Shown piece by piece: positions 27,297 through 34,835 of a DNA stretch of 64,000 nucleotides. A program made the position numbers and the translations under genes. How positions within the stretch are numbered: the stretch's first letter is position 1; every line of letters begins with the position of its first letter. The notes below the pieces were generated by a model. The model worked only from the letters and a program-made list of their open reading frames with translations. It made no database searches and was not told the origin of the DNA. Source of the DNA: Paraburkholderia azotifigens (GTDB taxonomy: Bacteria; Pseudomonadota; Gammaproteobacteria; Burkholderiales; Burkholderiaceae); assembly GCF_007995085.1 (NCBI RefSeq), contig NZ_VOQS01000003.1, positions 2,604,001 through 2,668,000 of the forward strand. The letters are read 5' to 3'.

Positions 27297-28749
27297 GGAA
27301 TCCTCGTGACCGTTGTGCTTCGTCCGCAGATGTATCGGCCGCTTGCGCCGCTTGCGCCGCTTGCGCCGCTTGCACCGATAACGCCGCGCGCGCCGCCGAG
27401 CGTTGCGCGCGCTGCATCAGGTTCTGCGCCCCGGCGCGGTCGCCGCCGCCGATGTCGAGCAGGGCGGCCAGATGCGTGAGCGCCTCGTAATGCGCAGGGT
27501 CGAGATACAGCGCCTTGCGATAGAAATCGGCGGCGTCGGCGCCATGGCCGCGCGCATCGGCGATCAGGCCCAGCAGATAGAACGCGTCGACGTCCGGGCC
27601 ATGCACGATCGCATGCTGATGCGCGAGACGCTCGGCGGCGTCGAACTCACCGGCATCGGCGAGACGGCGCGCGGCATCGAGCGACCGCTCTGCGGCAGGT
27701 TGCGGCGACGCATCTGGCGGCACCGCTTTGGCCGTCTGCGGCGCGCGCCAGGGCGTACGAGTCAAGGCGCGGTTCGCAGGCGATGGTTTTGCGGTCTCGC
27801 GCGTGTCCGCTGCTGCGAACGCAGACGCATGCGTCGCCGCCTTCGCCGCCTTCGACGCCAAAGGTTTCACCACGGGCCGCGCCGCATTCGCATCCTCCGG
27901 CGTGCTGCGCCGGAACGCGAACGCGAGCGGAATGCGCGCCGACGTCATCGCGTGACGCATCATCAGGCCGGTTTCGGCGGGGCCGACGAAGATCGTGCCG
28001 CCGTCGGCGAGATTCGCGTCGAGCAGGCGGATCGCGCGATCCTGCGCTTCGCGGTCGAAATAGATCAGGACGTTGCGGCAGAAGATGAAGTCGTAGGGCG
28101 CCTGCGTATCCGGCTGCAAATCGAACAGATTGGTCTGCGAGAAGCACACCGTCTGCCGTACGCGCTCGCTCAGTTGCCAGCTGTCCCTGACATCGTCAAG
28201 CGCGGTGAAATGCCGGTCGCGAAACGCGAGCGGATGGCCGCGAAACGAATTGCGTCCGTAGATGCCAACGCGCGCATGCTCGATCGCGCGCGTGCTGATA
28301 TCGAAGGCATCGACGGCGAAGCGGTTCTCGCCGATGCCGTCGTCGAGCAGCGTCATCGCGACGGTGTATGGCTCCTCGCCTGTCGAGCAGGGCAGGCTCA
28401 GCACGCGCAGCACATGAGCAGGATCGCGCACGAGCCGCTCGTTCGCGAGCCGCGCGAGCGCGACATACGCTTCGCGGTCGCGATAGAACCAGGTTTCGGG
28501 CACGACGAGCGCTTCGATCAGCGCCTGACGTTCGTCGCGCGACATCGTCAGCTGCTGCCAGTACGCTTCGATGTCGGCGGAATCGGCGGACACGTCCGTA
28601 TCGTGCGCACCTGCACCGAGGCGAACCACGCGCACGCGCTCGAGCACGGCGCGCTCCAGCGCGTTGACGCCGAGCGACGACGCGTCGATTCCCGTCTCCC
28701 GCAGGAGCCAGGCTTCGAAGCGCGGCACGAAAGCGTTCGCGGCGTTCAT
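27277..28749 (-). CDS. wspC: WspC, CheR-type methyltransferase with TPR tail
   Basis: 490 aa from ATG 28749 (MNAANAFVPRFEAWLL), overlapping the wspB stop by 4 bp. The CheR domain occupies about residues 50-285 (LSLPCSTGEEPYTVAMTLLD as the SAM-binding start, YDFIFCRNVLIYFD near its end). It is followed by a Lys/Ala/Pro-rich linker, a TPR pair (LADAGEFDAAERLAHQHAIV; ADFYRKALYLDPAHYEALTH) and a low-complexity AAQ tail. WspC methylates WspA to set the receptor's activity. The tail is encoded by a 9-bp repeat. Confidence 0.94.
   Translation of the reverse strand: MNAANAFVPRFEAWLLRETGIDASSLGVNALERAVLERVRVVRLGAGAHDTDVSADSADIEAYWQQLTMSRDERQALIEALVVPETWFYRDREAYVALARLANERLVRDPAHVLRVLSLPCSTGEEPYTVAMTLLDDGIGENRFAVDAFDISTRAIEHARVGIYGRNSFRGHPLAFRDRHFTALDDVRDSWQLSERVRQTVCFSQTNLFDLQPDTQAPYDFIFCRNVLIYFDREAQDRAIRLLDANLADGGTIFVGPAETGLMMRHAMTSARIPLAFAFRRSTPEDANAARPVVKPLASKAAKAATHASAFAAADTRETAKPSPANRALTRTPWRAPQTAKAVPPDASPQPAAERSLDAARRLADAGEFDAAERLAHQHAIVHGPDVDAFYLLGLIADARGHGADAADFYRKALYLDPAHYEALTHLAALLDIGGGDRAGAQNLMQRAQRSAARAALSVQAAQAAQAAQAADTSADEAQRSRGFHASRRS
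27338..27373 (-). repeat. 9-bp minisatellite in the 3' end of wspC
   Basis: Four exact tandem copies of GCCGCTTGC (27338-27373), encoding Ala-Ala-Gln repeats near the C-terminus of WspC. Unit length keeps the frame. Confidence 0.88.
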
Positions 28750-29225
28750 GACGTGTGAGGTTCGGGTTGAGGGAACAGCAGCGCTTTCACGTCGTCGTCG
28801 AGCATCTGCTGCACGTCGATCCACTGGATCATGCCGAACTCGTCGCTCGCGACGGGGCCGAGCCAGCGCGCATGCGGCGTCGCGATGCCGCTATCGGCGA
28901 AGCGCTCGCGTTCGATGCGGCGCGTCTGCGTCGCGCGTTCGACGATCAGGCCGATCACGCGCCCCGTCGTTCCGTGCGTATTGCGCGCATCGCGATAGCG
29001 GACGAACACGAGCCGCGTCGAACGCCATGGCTGCGACGGCCGGCCGAGCGCAAGCTGCGCGAGATCGATCACGGGCACGGATTCGCCGTGCCGCTCGATC
29101 AAACCCGCGACCCACGCGGGCGCGCCCGGAATCGTCTTCGCGGCCGTCAGTGCCTGCACTTCGACGATGCCGGCGGCATCGAGCGCATAGCGGTCGCCGT
29201 CGAGTTCGAAGAGAAGAAAGAGCAT
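28746..29225 (-). CDS. wspB: WspB, CheW-type coupling protein
   Basis: 159 aa from ATG 29225 (MLFLLFELDGDRYALDA), which has AAGG 8 bp upstream; ATG 29231 and GTG 29234 are close alternatives. Single CheW domain (IVEVQALTAAKTIPGAPAWV; GLIERHGESVPVIDL). Together with WspD it links the WspA receptor to the WspE kinase and in Pseudomonas is needed for correct receptor localisation. The stop overlaps the wspC start. Confidence 0.92.
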   Translation of the reverse strand: MLFLLFELDGDRYALDAAGIVEVQALTAAKTIPGAPAWVAGLIERHGESVPVIDLAQLALGRPSQPWRSTRLVFVRYRDARNTHGTTGRVIGLIVERATQTRRIERERFADSGIATPHARWLGPVASDEFGMIQWIDVQQMLDDDVKALLFPQPEPHTS

Positions 29226-29285
29226 CGCCATCACCTTGTCAGGCTTGCCGGACGCATGCGTGCAAGATGGCGCTCAAACGCAGGC

Positions 29286-30962
29286 TCAAGCATCGATCTT
29301 GAAGCGCGACACGCCCGTGCGCAGCTGGTTCGCGACCAGCGTGAGATCGTCGATCGCCTGCGACGACTGGCGCAGCGATTCCGCCGTCTGCTGCGCGGCC
29401 TCCGACAGCTGCGACAAAGCCTGCGTGATCTGCTCGGCGCTCGTTGCCTGCGTGTGCATGCCTTCGTTGACGAGCTGGAAGCGCGGCGCGAGCGTCTGCA
29501 CCTCGTGAATGATCTCCGACAGTTGCCCGCCGACCTGCTGCACGTCGCGCATGCCGCGCCGCACTTCTTCGGAGAACTTGTCCATGCCCATCACGCCCGC
29601 CGACACGGCCGACTGGATCTCCTTGACGGTCTGTTCGATGTCGTAGGTGGCCACGGCCGTCTGGTCCGCGAGGCGGCGGATTTCCGTCGCGACGACGGCG
29701 AAGCCGCGCCCGTATTCGCCTGCTTTCTCCGCTTCGATCGCCGCGTTCAGCGACAGCAGGTTGGTCTGGTCGGCGACCTTCGTGATCGTCGCGACGACCT
29801 GATTGATGTTGACGGCTTTCTCGTTGAGGATCGCGAGCTTCGCGTTCACGGAACCCGCCGCTTCCATCACGCTGCGCATCGTGTCTTCCATGCGCGTGAG
29901 GCCGCTCTGGCTCGTGCCCGCGAGCGTCGCCGACTGCTCGGCGACGGCCGACACCTCGTTCATCGTGCGCAGCAGATCGCGCGAGGTCGCGAAAATCTCC
30001 CGCGAGGTCGCGCCGATTTCCGTCGTGGTGGCGGCCGTTTCCGTCGCGGTCGCCTGCTGTTCCTTCGAGGTCGCGGCGATCTCGGCCACCGACGTCGTCA
30101 CCTGCAGCGACGACTTCTGCGCCTGCGCGACGAGACTGTTCAGTTCTTCGGCCATGCGGTTGAAGCCGTCTTCGAGCGTGCCGAATTCGTCGCGCCGGCC
30201 GAGCTTCAGACGCTGGGTCAGATTGCCCGTGCGCATCACGTTGTGCACGTCGACGAGATTCGCCATCGGCACCGTGATCGCGCGATACAGCGAGAAGCCC
30301 GTGAACAGCGCAACCAGCAGCGTGACGCCAAGCGCCGTCGCGAGCGTGATTTCGGTGCTGGTGACGGAATCGCGAATGGCTTTCGCGGATTCGTCGGCCT
30401 GCATGCGGTTTTCGGTGACGAGTTCGTTAGCCGCGCGGATCACGCTGTCCCAGGCGGGCGCGAGCCGGGTGAACGTGGCCTGCGCGTCCGCTTTCGAAGC
30501 GGGCGCGGCGCGGATCGCGTCGTTCAGTTGCGGCAGGTATTGATCCCAGGCGGCGCGGAAGGCGCGGAAGTGCTCACGGTCCGCATCGCGATAGAGCGTG
30601 GCCTGATATTGGGCCGACACCTGATCGAAATTACGCAGCAACTGCGGCATGCGGTCGAGATCGCGCTTCGTCGCGGCCTCGCTGCTTTCGACGAACAGCG
30701 CGCGTTGCAGCGTCGCGTAGCCTTCATTGGCCGTCGCGCGCAGCGTCGTCGCGAGGTAGAGGCCGGGTACGGAATCGCGGCCCATGCTCAGCGCTTCGTC
30801 GTCCATCGCACGCAGGCGCGTCCACGAGATCGCGGCCATCACCAGCATCAGCACGAACAGCGCGCCGAAGCTCAGCATGATCCGGTTGCCGAGCGTGAAG
30901 CGGCCCGCGTGCTTCGGATCGAGCAGGGTGGTGTCGCTGGTGCGAGGCGTCGCAGTGGCCAT
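29286..30962 (-). CDS. wspA: WspA, membrane-bound methyl-accepting receptor
   Basis: 558 aa with AGGAAGAG upstream of the ATG. First membrane helix at about 29-48 (LSFGALFVLMLVMAAISWTR); a helical periplasmic 4HB-type sensor to about 205; a second helix (ITLATALGVTLLVALFTGFS), HAMP and the MCP signalling domain (TKVADQTNLLSLNAAIEAEK). It starts the operon wspABCDEFR. WspA in pseudomonads responds to surface contact and envelope stress and drives c-di-GMP synthesis through WspE and WspR. Confidence 0.94.
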   Translation of the reverse strand: MATATPRTSDTTLLDPKHAGRFTLGNRIMLSFGALFVLMLVMAAISWTRLRAMDDEALSMGRDSVPGLYLATTLRATANEGYATLQRALFVESSEAATKRDLDRMPQLLRNFDQVSAQYQATLYRDADREHFRAFRAAWDQYLPQLNDAIRAAPASKADAQATFTRLAPAWDSVIRAANELVTENRMQADESAKAIRDSVTSTEITLATALGVTLLVALFTGFSLYRAITVPMANLVDVHNVMRTGNLTQRLKLGRRDEFGTLEDGFNRMAEELNSLVAQAQKSSLQVTTSVAEIAATSKEQQATATETAATTTEIGATSREIFATSRDLLRTMNEVSAVAEQSATLAGTSQSGLTRMEDTMRSVMEAAGSVNAKLAILNEKAVNINQVVATITKVADQTNLLSLNAAIEAEKAGEYGRGFAVVATEIRRLADQTAVATYDIEQTVKEIQSAVSAGVMGMDKFSEEVRRGMRDVQQVGGQLSEIIHEVQTLAPRFQLVNEGMHTQATSAEQITQALSQLSEAAQQTAESLRQSSQAIDDLTLVANQLRTGVSRFKIDA

Positions 30963-31055
30963 TGTGATGACTCTTCCTGTGTGGAGGATGTGAGGCGGCG
31001 CGTGGGATGGAAAACATCCGGACGGTCCACGCCGACGCTAATGAGAAATTACACG

Positions 31056-31104
31056 ATCGTCAGACGATTCATTATCGCAAAAAGGCTGGCAAATTCACGC
31101 CAGC
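31056..31104 (-). promoter_or_regulatory. Candidate wspA promoter with two inverted repeats
   Basis: On the minus strand a GATAAT hexamer (31076-31071) could be a -10 element for wspA. It is flanked by two short inverted repeats: ATCGTC-A-GACGAT (31056-31068) just downstream and GCTGGC-N8-GCCAGC (31085-31104) over the -35 area. No good -35 hexamer is seen, so an activator may be needed. Confidence 0.4.
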
Positions 31105-31226
31105 TCGGCCATTTGGAAGGATTGGCCGGTTGCGTGCAAACGACGTCCGGCACTTCGAGCCGGGCCGTCCGCGCGCCGCGTCGCCGACATTGCACGATAC
31201 ATGCCTCGGACGCCATTTACGCGACG

Positions 31227-31490
31227 GCGATATGCATGCGCCGCGTGCACTTCGCTGCGGGCTTCGCCGCGCATCATGCGCTGAGCGACGAAGACTTCAT
31301 CCGCGCGCGCAGCTATGTCGAAGAGGCCGTCGAGCATGATCCGAGCTATGCGCTCGGTTATCCCGGTCTGTCGAACGTGTTCGGCAGTACGGCCGCGCAC
31401 GGTTTCCGTGCGTCGGCGCAAGGCTATCCGCGCGCGCTCGAACTCGACGGCAGCCTGCCCGAAGCGCATGAAAAAATCATCAAGCGCCGC
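31227..31490 (+). pseudogene. Remnant of a TPR-containing (CadC/adenylate-cyclase-like) protein
   Basis: Between wspA and the LysR gene, one forward frame reads like the TPR part of large winged-helix/TPR or adenylate-cyclase-type proteins: ALSDEDFIRARSYVEEAVEH, then DPSYALGYPGLSNVFGS and YPRALELDGSLPEAHE. No start, no N-terminal domain and no continuation after about 31490 exist; the frame then runs antisense into the LysR gene. It is best seen as the decayed stub of a deleted gene. The rest of 30963-31506 holds only the wspA upstream region. Confidence 0.6.
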
Positions 31491-31506
31491 GTGACAGCGG
31501 ACATTG

Positions 31507-32421
31507 TCACAGCGTGTCCCAGCGCCACGCCTGCGCGAGCCGTTCGCGCAGAAAATCGACGAACGCGCGCACGCGCGGCGCGAGATGCTGGCTGTGCGGA
31601 TAGATCGCGTGCAGCGGCGCGGCGGACATCGAATGCTGGGGCAGCACGCGGCGCAGCTTGCCCGCTAGGATGTCGTCGCCGACGTCCCAGATCGACTTGA
31701 CTGCGATGCCCGCGTCGGCGAGCGCGAACAGGTGCGCGGCTTCGCCGTCGTTGGTGACGATCGCGGCATCGACGCGCACGGCGATGCTCTCGTCGCCTTC
31801 GAAGCGCCATTCCGCCCGACGCTGGTCGCCGATCAGGATGCAGCGGTGCGCCATCAGATCGTGCGGATGCTTCGGCGTGCCGTGCTGTTTCAGATAGGCG
31901 GGCGACGCGCACAGCACGCGGAAATTCGGCGCGAGCGGCCGCGCGATCAGCGACGAATCCGCAAGGCTGCCGAAGCGGATCGCGAGATCGAGGCCGCCTT
32001 CGACGAGATCCACGACGGCATCCGTCAGTTCCAGTTGCACGGCGAGTTGCGGATGCAGCCGCTGAAAATCGGCGATCAGCGGCGCGATCTTCTGGCGGCC
32101 GAGCTGGCCCGGCGCCGTCACGCGCAGCAGGCCGCTGACTTCCTGGCGGCGCTGCGACAGCAGTTCTTCCGCCTGCTCGATTTCGTCGAGGATGCGAACG
32201 ACGCGCGCGTGAAACAGGGCGCCTTCCTCGGTCAGCGTCTGGCGGCGCGTGGTGCGCTGGATCAGCCGCACGCCGACGCTTTTCTCCAGTTGCGCGAGCC
32301 GCTTGCTGATCACGGACAGCGGCAGATCCATGTCGCGCGCGGCCGCCGACAGACTGCCCGCCGATACCACGCGGGCAAAGGCGATCAGCGCGGGGAGGCT
32401 GTCGATCCGGGTGTCGCTCAT
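31507..32421 (-). CDS. LysR-family transcriptional regulator
   Basis: 304 aa from ATG 32421 (MSDTRIDSLPALIAFARVV); a TTG three codons upstream is possible but has no better ribosome site. The HTH (LSAAARDMDLPLSVISKRLA) is followed by an effector domain of the DmlR/CrgA type (GLLRVTAPGQLGRQKIAPLI). It is divergent from the SnoaL-like/SDR gene pair with a 109-bp shared control region, so it is the likely regulator of that pair. Confidence 0.91.
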   Translation of the reverse strand: MSDTRIDSLPALIAFARVVSAGSLSAAARDMDLPLSVISKRLAQLEKSVGVRLIQRTTRRQTLTEEGALFHARVVRILDEIEQAEELLSQRRQEVSGLLRVTAPGQLGRQKIAPLIADFQRLHPQLAVQLELTDAVVDLVEGGLDLAIRFGSLADSSLIARPLAPNFRVLCASPAYLKQHGTPKHPHDLMAHRCILIGDQRRAEWRFEGDESIAVRVDAAIVTNDGEAAHLFALADAGIAVKSIWDVGDDILAGKLRRVLPQHSMSAAPLHAIYPHSQHLAPRVRAFVDFLRERLAQAWRWDTL

Positions 32422-32530
32422 TCTTCTCAAAAAAGAAAGGATTCATCAGTCAGGAAGTGGTATTTCTTCCGTATCGCGAAGACTAGCATACGACTCAACG
32501 AATGCTTTGTTTTTCTTCAAGGAGCCCATC

Positions 32531-33094
32531 ATGTCGAGCCGTCTTGCTTCCTCGCTGCGTCGCGCGGTGTCTGCTGCACTGGCTGTCGCTTCGCTGGCGG
32601 TTGTACCCGCATTTGCCGCTGCGCCGTCTGGCGCGCTCGTCGAGCCGCAGCATCTGAGCGTCGATTCGAGCCTGCCGAAGGCACAGCGCGACGCGCAGGT
32701 TCTCGCCGCGCGCCGCTACGACACGTTCTGGAGTACGGGCGATGAAGCGCTCGCCCGCGCCGCGCTCGCGCCCGGCTTCACCGACCGCACGTTGCCGCCG
32801 GGACGCGCGCAAGGTATCGAAGGACCGCTCGCTGCGTCGAAGTTCGTGCGCGCCGCAGTGCCCGATCTGCAGGCGGAGATCGAGCAGATGGTCGTGGCAG
32901 GCGATCGCGTGGTCGTGCACCTGCGCTTTCATGGCCACTTCACGGGGCAGTTCAAGGGCGTGCGGGGCGAAGGGCAGAACATCGATTTCATCGCGACGGA
33001 CATCTACCGGATCGCCGATGGCCGGATCGCGGAAAACTGGCATCTCGAAGACAACCTGACGTTCCTGCAGCAGCTTGGCGTCGTCGCGAAGTAA
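32531..33094 (+). CDS. Exported SnoaL/NTF2-like polyketide-cyclase-fold protein
   Basis: 187 aa from ATG 32531 with AAGGAG upstream. A Sec signal peptide (MSSRLASSLRRAVSAALAV, cleavage near VPAFA-AAP) is followed by a SnoaL-like cone fold: RYDTFWSTGDEALARAALAP, DRVVVHLRFHGHFTGQF, IYRIADGRIAENWHLEDN. Members act as small hydrolases, isomerases or ligand-binding proteins, often with an SDR partner. It is followed after 39 bp by such an SDR. The periplasmic location is notable because the SDR partner is cytoplasmic. Confidence 0.86.
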   Translation: MSSRLASSLRRAVSAALAVASLAVVPAFAAAPSGALVEPQHLSVDSSLPKAQRDAQVLAARRYDTFWSTGDEALARAALAPGFTDRTLPPGRAQGIEGPLAASKFVRAAVPDLQAEIEQMVVAGDRVVVHLRFHGHFTGQFKGVRGEGQNIDFIATDIYRIADGRIAENWHLEDNLTFLQQLGVVAK

Positions 33095-33133
33095 CGGCGC
33101 GACCTTTTTCATTTTCTGGCAAGGAGAGACATC

Positions 33134-33847
33134 ATGAATTCGCTTCAATCGAAACGCGTGCTGATCGTCGGCGGCAGTTCGGGCATCGGCGCGGCGGCGG
33201 CGAAGGCGTTCGCGGCGCTCGGCGCGCAGGTGACGATCGCGTCGCGCAATGCGCAGAAGCTGACGGCGGCGGCACAGGAGATCGGCCGCGGCGTGCAGAC
33301 GGCGGAACTCGACACGACGGACGCCGCGGCTGTCGACGGATTCTTCGCCGCGCAGCAGCCGTTCGATCACGTCGTGATTTCGGCTGCGCAGACGCCGTCC
33401 GGGCCCGTGCGCCAGTTGCCGCTCGACGACGCCTACCGGGCGATGGACAGCAAGTTCTGGGGCGCTTACCGCGTGGCGCGCGCCGCGAAGATCGCCGAGG
33501 GCGGGTCGCTGACGTTCGTGTCGGGCGTTCTTTCCGTGCGTCCGAGCAAGACGTCCGTGCTGCAAGGCGCGATCAACGCGGCGCTCGAAGCGCTCGCGCG
33601 CGGTCTGGCGCTGGAGCTGTCGCCCGTGCGGGTGAACACGGTCTCGCCGGGACTGATCGCGACGCCGTTGTGGTCGAAGCTGTCCGACGAGGCGCGCGAC
33701 AGCATGTTCGAAGGCGCCGCAAACCGTCTGCCCGCACGCCGCGTCGGCCAGCCGGAAGACGTCGCGAATGCGATCGTCTATCTGTCGAGCACGCCGTACG
33801 CGACGGGCTCGACGGTGCTCGTGGACGGCGGCGGCGCGATTGCCTGA
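33134..33847 (+). CDS. SDR-fold protein lacking the canonical Tyr/Lys active site
   Basis: 237 aa with GGAGAG upstream. The Rossmann start is intact (LIVGGSSGIGAAAAKAFAAL; R38 suggests NADP(H)), and S130 stands in the catalytic-serine position (FVSG). The usual YxxxK helix instead reads SVLQGAINAALEAL, so Tyr aligns with Q144 and Lys with N148, and the NNAG motif is ISAAQ. The C-terminus (TGSTVLVDGGGAIA) is normal. It may bind cofactor without classical chemistry, or use other residues. It pairs with the SnoaL-like gene. Confidence 0.88.
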   Translation: MNSLQSKRVLIVGGSSGIGAAAAKAFAALGAQVTIASRNAQKLTAAAQEIGRGVQTAELDTTDAAAVDGFFAAQQPFDHVVISAAQTPSGPVRQLPLDDAYRAMDSKFWGAYRVARAAKIAEGGSLTFVSGVLSVRPSKTSVLQGAINAALEALARGLALELSPVRVNTVSPGLIATPLWSKLSDEARDSMFEGAANRLPARRVGQPEDVANAIVYLSSTPYATGSTVLVDGGGAIA

Positions 33848-33865
33848 GCGCGCGCCGCGCAAGTT

Positions 33866-34252
33866 CTAGATGACTTTCGCGCCCCGGTCCGCGAGCAACT
33901 GACGCAGCACGCTGCGATGGCAGCGGTTCTCGTCCTCGCAATAGCAGCCGACCGAGAAATTGCTCGTGGCCGATAACGCGGCGAGCGTGTCGAGCACCTT
34001 CGACGCGTCGCCGTGATTCATCTCCGCGCGAAACTTGCGCACGAAGGCCTTCCATTCGGCATCCGTCTGCGCAGCCAGCGCCTCGCTGACGAGTTCCGGC
34101 GTGGGCGAGAGCGTCGGCAGCCAGACATCGTAGTAATTGCGGCGGCTGAAGTCGGACTTCGGCACGCCGCGCGGCGGACGCCGCACGGTGCCGATGCGCA
34201 CGCCTTCGTCTGCGGCGCGGTCCGATCCGAGTCGAACGATGCGAATGGTCAT
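33866..34252 (-). CDS. DUF488 family protein
   Basis: 128 aa (MTIRIVRLGSDRAADEGVRI). DUF488 signatures are the N-terminal RLGS/RPPRGVPK strand region and the C-terminal SVGCYCEDENRCHRSVLRQL with a Cys-x-Cys...Cys-His cluster. Function of the family is not established. It runs opposite to the preceding SDR, with 18 bp between their ends. Confidence 0.85.
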   Translation of the reverse strand: MTIRIVRLGSDRAADEGVRIGTVRRPPRGVPKSDFSRRNYYDVWLPTLSPTPELVSEALAAQTDAEWKAFVRKFRAEMNHGDASKVLDTLAALSATSNFSVGCYCEDENRCHRSVLRQLLADRGAKVI

Positions 34253-34321
34253 GAGTCGAGGTCTCCTCTCGTTGTGGTTGTGACGATGCCGTTTCGATGC
34301 GCCGGCGCGCCGCCGGCAAGC

Positions 34322-34627
34322 TCAGCCGGGCGTGTTCTTCATGCCCAGCACGTCGATCCGGCCGATCTGCGGCGGCCCCGTGAACAGGTCGTTGGCGACG
34401 CCCATCAACGCCTTCGCGATCGGGCCGTCGAGATGCGCCTGACGGCCCGCCTCGTCGGGGAATGCGTCGAACACGCCGTAGGTGTGCTCGGCGATCTTCA
34501 GCGCGAACCAGATCGGCGTGGTGGTTTCCTGATTCGCCAGTTCCAGTCCTTTCTGCAGAAACGCCTCGACCTCCGCTTCCTTGCCGGGCTTTGCCTCGAA
34601 ACGCGCGAACAATGCGTACCTGATCAT
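34322..34627 (-). CDS. Antibiotic-biosynthesis-monooxygenase (ABM)/quinol monooxygenase-like protein
   Basis: 101 aa from ATG 34627 (MIRYALFARFEAKPGKEAEV), the second of two adjacent ATGs after AGGAGG. A dimeric alpha+beta barrel of the ABM type is suggested by EAFLQKGLELANQETTTPIW, FGVFDAFPDE-like strand YGVFDAFPDEAGRQAHLDG, and IGRIDVLGMK. Relatives oxidise quinols or degrade haem; no specific substrate can be assigned. It is 69 bp upstream of the DUF488 gene on the same strand. Confidence 0.85.
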   Translation of the reverse strand: MIRYALFARFEAKPGKEAEVEAFLQKGLELANQETTTPIWFALKIAEHTYGVFDAFPDEAGRQAHLDGPIAKALMGVANDLFTGPPQIGRIDVLGMKNTPG

Positions 34628-34722
34628 CATCAGCCTCCTGTCGATGGATGGGGCCTGCTGCCATCCTTCCAATGTAATCGCATGTCGCCGCCGATGGCGA
34701 CCGCTTCCGCGCGCCGCAAACT

Positions 34723-34735
34723 GTTGTCAAACGAT
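34723..34735. promoter_or_regulatory. FadR-like operator half of a pair (TTGT-CAA-ACGA)
   Basis: GTTGTCAAACGAT fits the TNGT-N3-ACNA pattern and is a partial inverted copy of the stronger site at 34764-34776. An 11-bp inverted repeat, TGTTGTCAAAC (34722-34732) / GTTTGACAACA (34767-34777), ties the two together. Confidence 0.5.
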
Positions 34736-34763
34736 TACATGGAAAACACCTAGTGCTCCATAG

Positions 34764-34798
34764 GTTGTTTGACAACATTGGCGCGCCGATGCTAATTT
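34764..34798 (+). promoter_or_regulatory. Promoter of the DapA-like gene with overlapping GTTGT-TTG-ACAAC operator
   Basis: A perfect -35 TTGACA (34769-34774) and -10 TAATTT (34793-34798), spacer 18, precede the ATG at 34836. The palindrome GTTGT-TTG-ACAAC (34764-34776) covers the -35 box, so a repressor of the GntR/FadR type would block it. The regulator gene is not visible nearby. Confidence 0.65.
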
Positions 34799-34835
34799 CT
34801 GGCACGTCCGCCATCCATTCGAACCACGAGACCTT

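Noticed and set aside
28755..31700. Long forward frame (about 980 codons) across wspB and wspA
   Set aside because: Nearly all of it is antisense to wspA/wspB; only the last part (31227-31490) resembles a real protein, and that is listed as a TPR relic.
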